Shown piece by piece: positions 18,478-28,894 of a DNA stretch of 64,000 nucleotides; within the stretch, counting starts at the first letter, position 1, and each line of letters starts with the position of its first letter. This DNA is from an uncultured Flavobacteriaceae bacterium (GTDB taxonomy: Bacteria > Bacteroidota > Bacteroidia > Flavobacteriales > Flavobacteriaceae): assembly GCA_943787295.1 (NCBI GenBank), contig CALSLW010000002.1:462189-526188 (forward strand), written 5' to 3'. Made by a program: the position numbers and the translations under genes. Under the pieces are notes generated by a model. That model was given only the letters and a program-made list of their open reading frames with translations, had not been told where the DNA came from and ran no database searches.

Positions 18478-19758
18478 TTAATAGTGACACTTTCCACACT
18501 CTAAACCTCCCATTTGGGCTGCTGTGAGTTTCTCTACTCCGTATTTCTTCGAAAGTGCCTCGTGAATTTTAGTATAGTACTCGTTATCTTTTACTTTCAC
18601 ATTAGTTTCTCTGTGACAGTTGATACACCATCCCATGGTTAAAGGAGAGTACTGATACATGATTTCCATTTCTTCTACCGGTCCGTGACAAGTTTGACAT
18701 TCAATCTGCCCTACTTGTACGTGTTGTGCGTGGTTGAAGTAAACAAAATCTGGCAAGTTGTGGATACGTACCCATTTTACTGGCTCGGTTTCCCCGGTGT
18801 ACTGTTGGTTCTCTTCGTCCCAACCTACAGCAGCATACAACTTCTTGATTTCTTTGGTATAGAATTCTTTGGTGTAACCATTTTCTAAATCTTCTTCCCC
18901 GTTGTACTCTGCGATATTCTTGTGACAGTTCATACAAACGTTTAACGAAGGGATTCCAGAATGCTTAGACACTCTTGCGGAAGAGTGACAGTACTTACAC
19001 TCAATCTGGTTTGCACCAGCGTGAATTTTGTGAGAATAATGGATTGGCTGTACTGGCATATACCCTTGGTCCACTCCTACTTGCATTAAGTATCCGTAAG
19101 CAAAGTATGCACTTGACAATAACAAGAATACTACAGAAAGTAAAACTAAGAATTGATTCTGTGCAAAGGCTTGCCAAAGTGGACGGCGTATTGGTTTATC
19201 TTCTTTGGGCGCTAATTCAATTCCTTGTGCAGCGGCTATTTTCTGGAGTGTTTTATTGACTAAAATCAACATCACGACTAAAATGCCGAACACAAGCGCA
19301 AGTGCGCCTAATATGATATCATTTGAAAACGAATCACTTGCCGGCGCTGCCGCTACCGCGGCTCCTGCTGGTACTGCTGGAGCTGGCGGAGTGTAATCCG
19401 TATAAGCGATAATATTGTCAATATCTGCGTTAGATAACTGTGGGAAAGCTGTCATGGCAGTTTTGTTATACTCTTCCCAAATAGCTATAGCTTGTGCATC
19501 ACCCTCTTTGATCATGGCTGCACTGTTTTTGATCCAGCTGTATAACCATTCTTTGTCATACTTCGCTGAAACCCCTTTCAAGGCGGGACCTACTGCTTTC
19601 TTGTTGAGTTTGTGGCAGGCTGCACAATTTGCATTGAACAATTTTTTTCCTGCGATTGGGTCGGCTTCCTGTGCACTAACAGTAAAGGCAAATGATATGG
19701 CTATCACCGTGAACAAATTCTTTACTCCTGCAACAACACCAAGGTTACTCTTCCTCAT
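18478..19758 (-). CDS. actA: Alternative complex III subunit ActA (multihaem cytochrome c with N-terminal cytochrome c domain)
   Basis: ActA passes electrons within alternative complex III. The 426-residue protein has a signal peptide (cleavage near SAQ, residue 30), an N-terminal class I cytochrome c-like domain with CAACH at residues 45-49, an alanine/proline-rich linker, a membrane helix near 150-165, a second helix near 195-220, then a domain with five more haem motifs: CKYCH, CMNCH, CQTCH, CINCH and CGKCH. The five C-terminal motifs fit the pentahaem ActA core; the sixth belongs to the added N-terminal domain. It is the first gene of the act-cox operon. Confidence 0.94.
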   Translation of the reverse strand: MRKSNLGVVAGVKNLFTVIAISFAFTVSAQEADPIAGKKLFNANCAACHKLNKKAVGPALKGVSAKYDKEWLYSWIKNSAAMIKEGDAQAIAIWEEYNKTAMTAFPQLSNADIDNIIAYTDYTPPAPAVPAGAAVAAAPASDSFSNDIILGALALVFGILVVMLILVNKTLQKIAAAQGIELAPKEDKPIRRPLWQAFAQNQFLVLLSVVFLLLSSAYFAYGYLMQVGVDQGYMPVQPIHYSHKIHAGANQIECKYCHSSARVSKHSGIPSLNVCMNCHKNIAEYNGEEDLENGYTKEFYTKEIKKLYAAVGWDEENQQYTGETEPVKWVRIHNLPDFVYFNHAQHVQVGQIECQTCHGPVEEMEIMYQYSPLTMGWCINCHRETNVKVKDNEYYTKIHEALSKKYGVEKLTAAQMGGLECGKCHY

Positions 19759-19811
19759 GCGATAAATAAATATTAATGTAGATCATCAAATTGATGGGCT
19801 AAAATCCACCA

Positions 19812-19819
19812 CAAAAGTA
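19812..19819 (-). promoter_or_regulatory. Candidate -7 box of the act-cox operon
   Basis: On the minus strand this reads TACTTTTG, a match to the Bacteroidota -7 consensus TAnnTTTG, 53 bases upstream of the actA start. No clear TTG -33 box is present at the right distance. Confidence 0.45.
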
Positions 19820-19942
19820 AGACATAGACCGCTTTTGGGAAAAGGTTCTTATTTGCATTTCACTAATTTATAATCAGTCTAAATAATATGTTAATTCTGT
19901 TGAAGAATTCAAATTAAAGATGAAATTCCATTTCTTTGTAGG

Positions 19943-20332
19943 ATGAATCAGCGTAGTATTTTGAAGGCCATTACAGCAGGAATTTTTATTGTTTTAAGTT
20001 CAACAATAAGTGCTCAAGAAAAACAATCAAAAATTGAAACTTCAACAGAGGTCAAAATCCTTATTGACCGTAAAATAGAGGTAAATAAAGCAATTTTTGA
20101 CAGTCAATATTACGCCATTCAATTATACTATGGCAACTATACTGCAGCCGAACGAATTCTAAATGAATTCAATGCAAACTTTAGTGGTTGGGAGACAGAA
20201 TTGAGCTTTGAAACACCGAATTATAAGGTACGTGTAGGTCGATTTAAAGACCTCAACGTCGCTAATCAAAAGCTAGAAGAAATCAGAAAGGTTTATCCTT
20301 CTGCATTCTTACTAGAGCCTAATAATTTATAG
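19943..20332 (+). CDS. Small exported SPOR-domain protein
   Basis: A 129-residue protein with a signal peptide (about residues 1-24, cleaved after SAQ in TISAQEKQ) and a C-terminal SPOR domain: [40 protein letters not shown] and [17 protein letters not shown] domains bind denuded peptidoglycan glycan strands at division sites. The protein is little more than the domain itself, so it probably acts in the periplasm as a wall-binding accessory; its partner is unknown. It stands alone on the plus strand and its end overlaps the convergent infB gene by 6 bases. Confidence 0.85.
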   Translation: MNQRSILKAITAGIFIVLSSTISAQEKQSKIETSTEVKILIDRKIEVNKAIFDSQYYAIQLYYGNYTAAERILNEFNANFSGWETELSFETPNYKVRVGRFKDLNVANQKLEEIRKVYPSAFLLEPNNL

Positions 20333-23047
20333 GGTTTTCTTTACTGCTACTTCTTGGAAGAATTCAATTACATCTTCAATTTTGATGTCGTTGTAATTCT
20401 TGATTTGTAAGCCACAGTCATAGCCTTTTGCCACTTCTTTAACATCGTCTTTGAAACGTTTTAACGAAGATAAAGCACCTGTATACACCACAATTCCTTC
20501 GCGAATAATTCTAATCCCACAGTTGCGATAGATCTTACCAGAAGTTACCATACAACCAGCAATGGTTCCCACTTTAGAAATCTTGTAGGTTTCGCGAATC
20601 TCTGCTGTACCTGTTACTTCTTCTTTCATTTCTGGTGAAAGCATTCCTTCCATGGCGTCTTTAACATCGTTAATGGCGTCATAAATAATAGAATAGGAAC
20701 GGATATCAATTTCTTCTTTCTCTGCGATTGCACGGGCATTGCCCATAGGACGAACATTAAATCCTAAAACAATGGCATCTGAAGCAGAGGCTAAAAGCAC
20801 GTCAGATTCAGTGATGGCACCAACTCCTTTGTGAATGATATTCACTTGGATTTCTTCTGTAGATAATTTTTGTAGAGAATCGGTCAATGCTTCAACAGAT
20901 CCATCCACATCCCCTTTCAAGATGATGTTTAATTCCTGGAAGTCTCCTAAGGCGATACGTCGTCCAATCTCGTCTAAGGTAATATGACGCTGTGTACGAA
21001 CATTTTGCTCTCTTAGAAGCTGTGTGCGTTTAGCGGCAATTTGCTTTGCTTCACGCTCATCTTCTAATACGTTAAAGTTGTCTCCAGCTTGGGGTGCTCC
21101 GTCTAATCCTAAGATAGAGATAGGTGTAGATGGTGGTGCTTCTGCAATGTCGTTTCCACGCTCGTCAAACATGGCTTTTACTTTTCCGCTGTGTTTACCA
21201 GCTAAGATGTAATCTCCAATTTTAAGCGTTCCAGTTTGAACAAGAATAGTAGAGACATAACCACGGCCTTTATCAAGATAAGCCTCAACGACGGTTCCTT
21301 TAGATTTTCTCTCTGGGTTCGCTTTAAGCTCTAATAATTCTGCTTCAAGGAGAACTTTTTCTAGTAGTTCATCAACTCCCGTTCCTTTTAAGGCAGAAAT
21401 GTCTTGAGATTGAATCTTTCCTCCCCAGTCTTCAACCATTAAATTCATGGCAGCAAGACCTTCTTTAATTTTGTCAGGATTTGCTGTTTGCTTATCCACT
21501 TTATTAATCGCAAAGATGATTGGTACTCCTGCTGCTTGAGCATGACTAATCGCTTCTTTAGTTTGGGGCATGATGCTGTCATCTGCTGCAATAACGATGA
21601 CGGCAATATCCGTTACTTGAGCACCACGTGCACGCATGGCGGTAAATGCCTCGTGACCTGGTGTGTCTAAGAAGGTAATCTTTTGACCGCTTTTTAAGGA
21701 GACAGAATAGGCTCCAATGTGCTGGGTGATTCCTCCAGATTCTCCTGCAATAACATTTTCTTCACGAATGTAATCTAAAAGAGAAGTTTTTCCGTGATCA
21801 ACGTGTCCCATAACGGTAACGATAGGTGCACGACTAATTAAAGAGGCTTCATCTTCAACTTCTTCCTCTTCGAAAGTTTCTTCAAGATCACTTTTTACAA
21901 ATTCTACTTTGAAACCAAATTCATCTGCAACAATACTTAAGGTTTCTGCATCTAGACGTTGATTCATGGTTACCATGATTCCTAGACTCATACAGGCAGA
22001 AATAATTTCTGTTCCACCTACTTCCATTAAAGTAGCGATTTCACCTACTGTAATAAATTCAGTTACTTTAAGTACTTTACTTTCAGCAGCTTGCTGTGCT
22101 AATTCCTCTTCCGTTTTTTGACGGTGTTGTACTCGCTTATCACGACGGTATTTTGCACCTTTAGACTTATTTGTTTTCCCTTGAAGTTTTTCGAGGGTTT
22201 CTCTAATTTGCTTTTGAACTTCTTCTTCGGTCGGTTCAACTTTAGTTACCGCCGCAGGTCGATTGCGTGGTTTTTGACCTGGTTTTCTATTGTTATTTGC
22301 TCCCCCCCTATTTTGACTTCCTGGCGTTTCTTTGCTTATGCGTTTACGCTTTTTCTTACGTGCTTCTTCAACATTTTTTTCTTGTTGCTTAAAGCGATTG
22401 AGGTCAATGGTTTGTCCGGTTTTCTTTGGACCTGACAACTTGGTGTATTGGGTGGTGATTTTCTTGCCTTCTTCTTCTTCCGCTTTGTTTGGTTCCTCTG
22501 TTTTTTCTACCGCCAGGTCAGGAGGAGTTTCATGTTTGGCTTCAATCTTCTGAGGTTGCTGCGCTTCTTCTTTAGGGGGCTTTTCTGCCTTAACTTCTTC
22601 TACTACCGCTGTTGGTGCTGGCTTTTCTTCAATAGGTGTTTCAAGAACCGCTGCTGGTTTTTCTTCCGTTAGCTTTTTTGGCGTAGCCTTAGGTTCTAAA
22701 TCAATTTTACCCACCGCTTTTGGTTTTTGGATGGCAGCACGCGCTTTAATCACTTCTTGTTGTGCTTTTTCACGCTCTAGCTTTTCCTGTTCAAGCTTTT
22801 CTTGCTTTAAACGAAGGTTTTCCTTTTCCTTTCTTTTTTCTTCACTAATTTCTGCAGAAGCGTCTTTTTTAGACTTATCTGTTTCAAATTCGTCCAAAAG
22901 AATGTTGTAAACTTCTTGCGAAATTTTAGTAGTAGGACGGGCTTCGATTTCGTGCCCATGCTGCGAAAGGTGCTCAACTGCTCGATCTAGTGAGATGTTA
23001 AGCTCACGTAAAACTTTGTTTAAGCGCAATGTTGGTTGGTCTGACAT
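20327..23047 (-). CDS. infB: Translation initiation factor IF-2
   Basis: IF-2 is the GTPase that brings initiator tRNA to the ribosome. The 906-residue protein has an N-terminal IF2N motif, a long charged region rich in lysine, glutamate and proline (about residues 55-320), a second IF2N domain, then the G domain from about residue 410 with [29 protein letters not shown] and SALKG. Domains II-IV follow, including the [20 protein letters not shown] segment. The low-complexity linker varies widely in this phylum. It is the last gene of rimP-nusA-infB, 45 bases after nusA. Confidence 0.97.
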   Translation of the reverse strand: MSDQPTLRLNKVLRELNISLDRAVEHLSQHGHEIEARPTTKISQEVYNILLDEFETDKSKKDASAEISEEKRKEKENLRLKQEKLEQEKLEREKAQQEVIKARAAIQKPKAVGKIDLEPKATPKKLTEEKPAAVLETPIEEKPAPTAVVEEVKAEKPPKEEAQQPQKIEAKHETPPDLAVEKTEEPNKAEEEEGKKITTQYTKLSGPKKTGQTIDLNRFKQQEKNVEEARKKKRKRISKETPGSQNRGGANNNRKPGQKPRNRPAAVTKVEPTEEEVQKQIRETLEKLQGKTNKSKGAKYRRDKRVQHRQKTEEELAQQAAESKVLKVTEFITVGEIATLMEVGGTEIISACMSLGIMVTMNQRLDAETLSIVADEFGFKVEFVKSDLEETFEEEEVEDEASLISRAPIVTVMGHVDHGKTSLLDYIREENVIAGESGGITQHIGAYSVSLKSGQKITFLDTPGHEAFTAMRARGAQVTDIAVIVIAADDSIMPQTKEAISHAQAAGVPIIFAINKVDKQTANPDKIKEGLAAMNLMVEDWGGKIQSQDISALKGTGVDELLEKVLLEAELLELKANPERKSKGTVVEAYLDKGRGYVSTILVQTGTLKIGDYILAGKHSGKVKAMFDERGNDIAEAPPSTPISILGLDGAPQAGDNFNVLEDEREAKQIAAKRTQLLREQNVRTQRHITLDEIGRRIALGDFQELNIILKGDVDGSVEALTDSLQKLSTEEIQVNIIHKGVGAITESDVLLASASDAIVLGFNVRPMGNARAIAEKEEIDIRSYSIIYDAINDVKDAMEGMLSPEMKEEVTGTAEIRETYKISKVGTIAGCMVTSGKIYRNCGIRIIREGIVVYTGALSSLKRFKDDVKEVAKGYDCGLQIKNYNDIKIEDVIEFFQEVAVKKTL

Positions 23048-23092
23048 AGATAGTTTTATGCGGTATCAAAAATAGAAAAATTATCGCTTTCT

Positions 23093-24325
23093 TTATTCTT
23101 CGAACTCCTCTTTCAATATTTTAACAACTTCTTCGATGGTTTCGTCCTCTAAATCTGTACGTTTTATAAGCTCTTGTATATCAAGTTCAAGTACACTTTT
23201 AGCGGTATCTAACCCTACTTTCTTAAATTCTTCAATTACCCAGCCTTCGATTTCGTCAGAGAATTCTGTCAATTCGACATCTTCTTCCATTCCTTCACGA
23301 TATACATCGATTTCGAATCCTGTTAATTGTCCGGCTAAGCGAATATTATTTCCTCCACGCCCAATGGCTTTTGACACCTCTTCTGGGTTTAAGAAAACTT
23401 GTACACGTTTGTTCTCCTCGTCAATCTTTAAAGAATTGACTTTAGCGGGAGATAGTGAGCGTGTAATAAATAGCTGCAGGTTATTGGTGTAATTGATTAC
23501 ATCAATATTTTCGTTTCCTAATTCACGAACAATCCCGTGAATACGCGAACCTTTCATCCCGACACAGGCTCCTACTGGATCGATACGATCGTCATAAGAA
23601 TCCACAGCAACTTTTGCTTTGTCTCCAGGAATACGCACCGCTTTTTTAATGTTGATCAAGCCGTCGAATACTTCTGGGATTTCTTGTTCGAATAACTTCT
23701 CTAAAAACTTTGGCGAAGTCCTAGAAAAAATAATTCTAGGCTTGTTGCCACGCATTTCTACAGTTTCAATAATTCCGCGTACATTATCTCCTTTACGGTA
23801 AAAGTCTGATCCTATCTGGCGGTCCTTTGGTAAAATCAATTCATTGCCTTCATCGTCTAACAAGATGACTTCACGGCTTCTAATATGGTGTACCTCTGCG
23901 GTATATAATTCTCCTTCTAATTCTTTAAATTGCTTAAAGATATTTGTTGAGTCGTGCTCGTGAATCTTAGCCACAAGGTTTTGACGCAAGGTCAAAATTG
24001 AGCGGCGTCCTAAATCAATTAACTTTACTTCTTCAGACACATCTTCTCCTACTTCAAAATCTGGCTCGATTTTATGTGCCTCTTTTAATTCAATTTCTTG
24101 ATTGGGATCTTCTACTTCGTCGTTTGCTACAACGATACGGTTTCGCCAAATTTCTAAATCCCCTTTGTCAGGATTAATAATGATATCGAAATTGTCATCT
24201 GACCCAAACTTGCGTTTTAAGGTATTTCTAAATACTTCTTCAAGAATTACCATCAAGGTAACTCTGTCAATGAGTTTTTCATCTTTAAACTCTGAAAACG
24301 AATCAATTAATGCTATATTTTCCAT
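23093..24325 (-). CDS. nusA: Transcription termination/antitermination factor NusA
   Basis: NusA binds RNA polymerase and nascent RNA to modulate pausing, termination and antitermination. The 410-residue protein has the N-terminal polymerase-binding domain (about 1-125, with ALIDSFSEFKDEK), an S1 domain (about 135-200) and two KH domains (about 200-345) marked by DPVGACVGMKGSRI and EEVSKAIGRGGNNIRLA. The short C-terminus lacks the extended acidic repeats of E. coli NusA, as is usual for this phylum. It follows rimP by 10 bases. Confidence 0.97.
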   Translation of the reverse strand: MENIALIDSFSEFKDEKLIDRVTLMVILEEVFRNTLKRKFGSDDNFDIIINPDKGDLEIWRNRIVVANDEVEDPNQEIELKEAHKIEPDFEVGEDVSEEVKLIDLGRRSILTLRQNLVAKIHEHDSTNIFKQFKELEGELYTAEVHHIRSREVILLDDEGNELILPKDRQIGSDFYRKGDNVRGIIETVEMRGNKPRIIFSRTSPKFLEKLFEQEIPEVFDGLINIKKAVRIPGDKAKVAVDSYDDRIDPVGACVGMKGSRIHGIVRELGNENIDVINYTNNLQLFITRSLSPAKVNSLKIDEENKRVQVFLNPEEVSKAIGRGGNNIRLAGQLTGFEIDVYREGMEEDVELTEFSDEIEGWVIEEFKKVGLDTAKSVLELDIQELIKRTDLEDETIEEVVKILKEEFEE

Positions 24326-24335
24326 AATTAATTAC

Positions 24336-24803
24336 TTAAATAGATACGATTACTTTGGCGCTTTTATATTGGCCGTATTGAAATTCTCTTGTCTTTGTTA
24401 CAGTTACTTTTCCTTTTCCAACAGGTTTAGGCTCTCGCGCTTTCCATTGTAAAGTAAAAGAAGCGTCGGTTGTTTCAACAAGGGTGCCCTGCACCTGCTT
24501 GTCTTCACTATCGGTCACTTCTAGCTTCCGTGATACATTCTTTTTAAACTGTCTGGGGATAGTCAATAAAGACCCTACACCGCAAGAACTTACTTCAATT
24601 GAAAAGTCTGTTTCTTCTCTATCAAGGTTGTGTTCTACTTTTCTACTTACTTGCATGCAAGCTTCTAAAGTAACCCCTTGATCGCCGTCTAGGAGCACGC
24701 GAATACTGTTATCCCCACCAATGGTGAGGTCAATTAAAAAGAGACTTGGATTTTCCACCAAGGCTTCTTGTACGAGTGCTTCTACCTTTTCTTTAAAACT
24801 CAT
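24336..24803 (-). CDS. rimP: Ribosome maturation factor RimP
   Basis: RimP assists 30S ribosomal subunit maturation. The 155-residue length is normal. Family segments include the N-terminal LVENPSLFLIDLTIGGDNS, LDGDQGVTLEACMQVSRKVE and FSIEVSSCGVGSLLTIPRQF, with a C-terminal SH3-like domain. It is the first gene of the conserved rimP-nusA-infB operon and is divergent from a TonB-dependent receptor gene. Confidence 0.95.
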   Translation of the reverse strand: MSFKEKVEALVQEALVENPSLFLIDLTIGGDNSIRVLLDGDQGVTLEACMQVSRKVEHNLDREETDFSIEVSSCGVGSLLTIPRQFKKNVSRKLEVTDSEDKQVQGTLVETTDASFTLQWKAREPKPVGKGKVTVTKTREFQYGQYKSAKVIVSI

Positions 24804-24856
24804 CTAAAAAAAAAGAAGACCTTAAGTCTCCCAATCGTTGTGTTTAGAATGTGGTG

Positions 24857-24864
24857 CAAATATA
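24857..24864 (-). promoter_or_regulatory. Candidate -7 box of the rimP-nusA-infB operon
   Basis: The minus strand reads TATATTTG, an exact match to TAnnTTTG, about 54 bases upstream of the rimP ATG. A convincing TTG -33 element at 17-23 bases is not visible. Confidence 0.5.
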
Positions 24865-24881
24865 GGTTATTTCAATGATTT

Positions 24882-24912
24882 TTTGTTTAGATATTTATTT
24901 TTTTCATATTTG
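24882..24912 (+). promoter_or_regulatory. Candidate promoter of the TonB-dependent receptor gene
   Basis: TTTG at 24882-24885 and CATATTTG at 24905-24912 are 19 bases apart, close to the Bacteroidota arrangement TTTG-N17-23-TAnnTTTG with one mismatch. The start codon at 24934 would follow a leader of about 15 bases. Confidence 0.5.
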
Positions 24913-24933
24913 TCTAACCTAATCTTATCAATC

Positions 24934-27714
24934 ATGAAAAACCTATGTTGGGGGAAAACCCTTTTTTTGCTTGTTTTTATTCCTGTTTTTTCTTTTGCCC
25001 AAAACACTTTAAGCGGTACTGTTCTCGACGACGAAGGTCAACCCTTATACGGTGCTACTGTTATTGTTAAAGGGACAAATGAAGGAACTGTTACAGACTC
25101 ACAAGGAGAATTTAATTTAACTACTCAACAAGCTTTTCCGCTTAAGCTAGTCATCTCTTTTGTTGGCTTTGACAACCTTAGTTTTACCGTAAACAACGAT
25201 CAACCTCAAGAATTTCAACTGTCTTTTTCAAATCGATTTGATGAAATTATTGTTTCCGCTTCGCGAAAGGCAGAAAAATTACAAGAAGCCCCGGCCGCTG
25301 TTTCGGTGATTTCGGCAAAGCAGGTGACCCAATCTGGAGGAGCCATCTCTCCCATTCGCGCTTTGATCAATAGTCCTGGCGTAGAACTACAACAACAAAC
25401 CGGGCAGCGTATCAATATTGCACTGCGAGGAGCAAACGGGATTTTTTCTACTAATGTATTTCCCTTATTAGATTACCGTTCATTAATCACCCCTGGTTTA
25501 GAATATTTTGATTCGCAAAACTCCCCGATCAATACCATTGATTTAGAAAGAGTGGAAGTTGTTTTAGGACCGGGTTCTGCCCTCTATGGTCCAGATGTCA
25601 CCACGGGAGTCATTCACTTTATTTCAAAAGACCCCTTTAAACACCCTGGCTCTACAGCCGAATTGATCTATGGAGAACGCAATACCTTTCGGGCAGGGGT
25701 TCGCCATGCTGGAAAAAACGAGAAAGAAACCTTTGGCTATAAAATTAACCTGCGATACAGCAGTGGGAAAGACTTTGCCCTAGATCCTAATGATAGCGAA
25801 GACAGTCAAATCCTCGCCAATTTTAAAACTTCTATCAACCGGGCGACCATTTCTGCAAATGGTAATGTAGATACCTCTTCGCCTGGCACAAAACTCTTCG
25901 ATATTAGCCCAACGCAAAAAGAAAAGTATTGGGCAGGACTTGCAAATGCCTCCCTTTATTTTCGTCCAGAAAACGGGATGGAAATTGTCACTGCTGGAGG
26001 ATGGAATGCTGGAACCGCGATTTTCTATAATGATCTGGGAGAAGGTCAAGCTTATGGAAACGAATATTGGGGACAAGCACGGTTTAACTACAATGGCTGG
26101 TTTGCCCAAACCTATTTTATTAAAAACGATGGCGGTAATGATGAGAACCCTAATTACCTCAATCGAACTGGCTTTATCACCCCTTTAGAACGCTCTCATT
26201 ATGAAGCACAACTGCAATATAATTTTGACTGGAACAGCTTCTTTAATTCAGAATGGACCACAGGAGTTGATTATAGAAGTGCTACCGCCAATACCGAAAA
26301 TCATGTTTATGGTCGCAACGAAGACGATGATGATTACCGCATTTTAGGAGGCTATTTACAAGGGAAATTTAAACTAGATCCTAAACTGGATCTATTTGTC
26401 GCAGGTCGTTATGACGGCTATAATTTCACTGATGAAAAAACTTTTTCCCCCAGAGCAGCTTTTGTTTATAAACCCAGTAATCAACACAATATTCGTTTAA
26501 CCTATAATCGCGCTGCAAATCCTATCGCGGCTTCTGATATATATTTTGATTTACCCACACAATCTTTTGGCATCTTTGATGCCTGGGTATATGGAGCAAA
26601 GACCCCTTACTCCTTTGGCAATAATCCCGACATTAGTTGGTTGATCCCTGGAGTTCCTAATACTCCTGTAGCTGCTGGATTTCCGCTTGCTGCTGCATTT
26701 GCAGCAGTCAATCAGGGTGTGATTAACGAGATAGTCAACCAACTAGGACAAAGCCCCGTAACAGCCCCACTAGTCCCTTTAGCGCAAAGTATTTTATCCA
26801 ACCCCGAAATCGTACCTAACACTGCATTTACTCCTGTATTAACACTAACAACAGACGGACAACCTTTAGCCCCAATAGGAGGTCAAGGGAATTTATTGAG
26901 CTTTTTAACGTCCTATGAATTGGGCTACAAAGGCGTGGTAGGGAATCGTTTTTCTTTTGGTGTAGACATCTATCACTTTAGACGAAAAGGGGGAGCCACC
27001 TTTAGACAAATCACGCCTGTGGTAAACATTGAAGATCTCCCAGAAAATTTAGGGCAAACCGTTCAAAATAACGCGCAAGGTCAAATTGAGCAAGCCCTAA
27101 TCAATCTAGGAAATAACCCCGCTGTTGCTGCTGCAACCGCTGCCTCGCTAGGACAACAATTAAACGCTGCTTACAGCGCAGGAGGAGAATCGTTTTTACA
27201 AATGCTTGCCCAGGCTGGTTTACCTTTTCATGGAATTGTTGAAATAGAAGAAAACAGCGCAGCAATTCCTCGACTTACCTTGGGGTATTTATCGGTTGAC
27301 GAAAGTGTTGTCAACGAAGATTGGGGAGCAGAATTTAACTTTAAGTTTTTTGCCACAGAAGAACTAGGGATTCAAGGAAATTACACCTGGTTTCAAGTGG
27401 ATAAAGACATTCCCGGAGATGCATCTTTTCCAGCGCATAAAATTCGTTTAGGATTGAGCTATGACCCAGAAACAATTTTTGATGCCACGCTTAATTATCA
27501 ATGGGACGATAGCTTTACATCTAATAGCGCTGTTTTTCCAGGTAATGTTCCAGCTAAAAACCTAGTCGATATCACCTTAGGCTTAAAATTAAGTGAGTCC
27601 TTGCGTTTTGAGTTAGCAGGGATTAATGTGCTAAATAATCGTTTTAGGGCGCTCCCTAGCTTCCCTAAATTGGGCAGAACAGTTACTGGACGACTTGTAG
27701 TGAACCTAAATTAA
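24934..27714 (+). CDS. TonB-dependent receptor with N-terminal carboxypeptidase-regulatory-like domain
   Basis: A 926-residue outer-membrane active transporter. The signal peptide (MKNLCWGKTLFLLVFIPVFS, cleaved near FAQ) is followed by a CarboxypepD_reg-like domain (LSGTVLDDEGQPLYGATVIV), a possible TonB box (DEIIVSASRK), the plug domain (INIALRGANGIFSTN, VEVVLGPGSALYGPDVTTGV) and a beta barrel ending in an aromatic strand (GRLVVNLN). Long loops rich in alanine, proline and asparagine occur around residues 580-660 and 700-780. I start it at 24934, where the signal peptide begins; an in-frame ATG 32 codons upstream precedes the promoter-like sequence. Substrate not predictable. It stands alone between rimP and the VWA gene. 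Confidence 0.92.
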   Translation: MKNLCWGKTLFLLVFIPVFSFAQNTLSGTVLDDEGQPLYGATVIVKGTNEGTVTDSQGEFNLTTQQAFPLKLVISFVGFDNLSFTVNNDQPQEFQLSFSNRFDEIIVSASRKAEKLQEAPAAVSVISAKQVTQSGGAISPIRALINSPGVELQQQTGQRINIALRGANGIFSTNVFPLLDYRSLITPGLEYFDSQNSPINTIDLERVEVVLGPGSALYGPDVTTGVIHFISKDPFKHPGSTAELIYGERNTFRAGVRHAGKNEKETFGYKINLRYSSGKDFALDPNDSEDSQILANFKTSINRATISANGNVDTSSPGTKLFDISPTQKEKYWAGLANASLYFRPENGMEIVTAGGWNAGTAIFYNDLGEGQAYGNEYWGQARFNYNGWFAQTYFIKNDGGNDENPNYLNRTGFITPLERSHYEAQLQYNFDWNSFFNSEWTTGVDYRSATANTENHVYGRNEDDDDYRILGGYLQGKFKLDPKLDLFVAGRYDGYNFTDEKTFSPRAAFVYKPSNQHNIRLTYNRAANPIAASDIYFDLPTQSFGIFDAWVYGAKTPYSFGNNPDISWLIPGVPNTPVAAGFPLAAAFAAVNQGVINEIVNQLGQSPVTAPLVPLAQSILSNPEIVPNTAFTPVLTLTTDGQPLAPIGGQGNLLSFLTSYELGYKGVVGNRFSFGVDIYHFRRKGGATFRQITPVVNIEDLPENLGQTVQNNAQGQIEQALINLGNNPAVAAATAASLGQQLNAAYSAGGESFLQMLAQAGLPFHGIVEIEENSAAIPRLTLGYLSVDESVVNEDWGAEFNFKFFATEELGIQGNYTWFQVDKDIPGDASFPAHKIRLGLSYDPETIFDATLNYQWDDSFTSNSAVFPGNVPAKNLVDITLGLKLSESLRFELAGINVLNNRFRALPSFPKLGRTVTGRLVVNLN

Positions 27715-27755
27715 ATCGGCATAATTTCTTAAAAAAAACCGTACTTTTAAGGGCT

Positions 27756-28880
27756 ATGAAATATGAAATCACTTCCCTTGGAATACGGTTTTCTAAATAC
27801 CGTGCAAAGGAACAAACGCCCTTTGAGCGCTTGTTTGAGATTTTTAAAGAATTAATCACCCACACCTCTGGAGATTTTGACGAAGCCATTGATTGGTTAA
27901 GAGAACTCGACCGGGAATATCAATTGACCGACGACGACTATACCATTGATGATTTTGTCGATGATCTATTACAGAAGTCTTATATCCAACCCAAAGGGAC
28001 GGGCAGTGGAAAAGGTGACGGCATGGGCCTTACTCCTAAGACCGAAAAACTTTTACGAGAATACGCATTAAAGCAAATCTTTGGGAAGCTTAGAAAATCC
28101 AATGCTGGAAATCATAAAACCAAAAAATTAGGCCAAGGCGAGGACAATACCGGCGAATTTAAAGCCTATCAATTTGGCGATGCCTTAGAAAAAATCGACA
28201 TGACCCAGAGCATTAAAAATGCTCAAATTCGATCGGTAGGAAATGACTTTACCCTGCAGCACGACGACCTGGTGGTAGAAGACAGTTTTTTTAAAACCCA
28301 AATGAGTACGGTCCTGATGATCGATATTAGTCACAGCATGATTCTCTATGGGGAGGACCGCATTACCCCAGCGAAAAAAGTCGCCATGGCCCTAGCAGAA
28401 TTAATCACCACCCGCTACCCTAAAGACACCCTTGATATACTCGTTTTTGGGAATGACGCCTGGCCCATTTCCTTAAAAGAAGTCCCCTACCTCGAGGTGG
28501 GACCTTATCATACAAATACTGTTGCTGGGTTGGAGTTGGCTATGGACTTACTCCGCCGAAAAAAGAACAGCAACAAACAAATTTTTATGATTACCGACGG
28601 GAAACCCAGTTGCTTAAAACTCCCCGATGGTAGTTACTATAAAAACAGTGTAGGCTTAGACGATACCATCGTTGAAAAATGTTACAACATGGCCCGTCAG
28701 GCCAAAAAATTACACATCCCCATTACCACTTTTATGATTGCACAAGATCCCTATCTGCAACAGTTTGTGCGCACCTTTACAGAAGCAAATCGCGGAAAAG
28801 CCTTTTTTACCGGCTTAAAAGGCTTGGGCGAAATGATCTTCGAAGACTATGAAAAAAACAGAAAAAAACGCTTAGAATAA
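27756..28880 (+). CDS. von Willebrand factor A domain protein (partner of a MoxR-type ATPase)
   Basis: A 374-residue cytoplasmic protein with no signal peptide. The N-terminal 185 residues are acidic and helical with no recognised domain. From about residue 185 a VWA domain follows with a complete metal-ion-dependent adhesion site: DISHS near 189-193, a threonine in PYHTNT, and aspartate in ITDGKP. Such proteins often work with MoxR AAA+ ATPases as chaperones for assembly or cofactor insertion; the gene 14 bases downstream encodes just such an ATPase. The pair recalls E. coli YehP/YehL, but the client protein is unknown. Confidence 0.85.
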   Translation: MKYEITSLGIRFSKYRAKEQTPFERLFEIFKELITHTSGDFDEAIDWLRELDREYQLTDDDYTIDDFVDDLLQKSYIQPKGTGSGKGDGMGLTPKTEKLLREYALKQIFGKLRKSNAGNHKTKKLGQGEDNTGEFKAYQFGDALEKIDMTQSIKNAQIRSVGNDFTLQHDDLVVEDSFFKTQMSTVLMIDISHSMILYGEDRITPAKKVAMALAELITTRYPKDTLDILVFGNDAWPISLKEVPYLEVGPYHTNTVAGLELAMDLLRRKKNSNKQIFMITDGKPSCLKLPDGSYYKNSVGLDDTIVEKCYNMARQAKKLHIPITTFMIAQDPYLQQFVRTFTEANRGKAFFTGLKGLGEMIFEDYEKNRKKRLE

Positions 28881-28894
28881 AGAAACAACCCACT

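Noticed and set aside
22118..22672. Plus-strand frames rich in phenylalanine and leucine.
   Set aside because: They are antisense to the lysine/glutamate-rich linker of infB, which always produces such frames.
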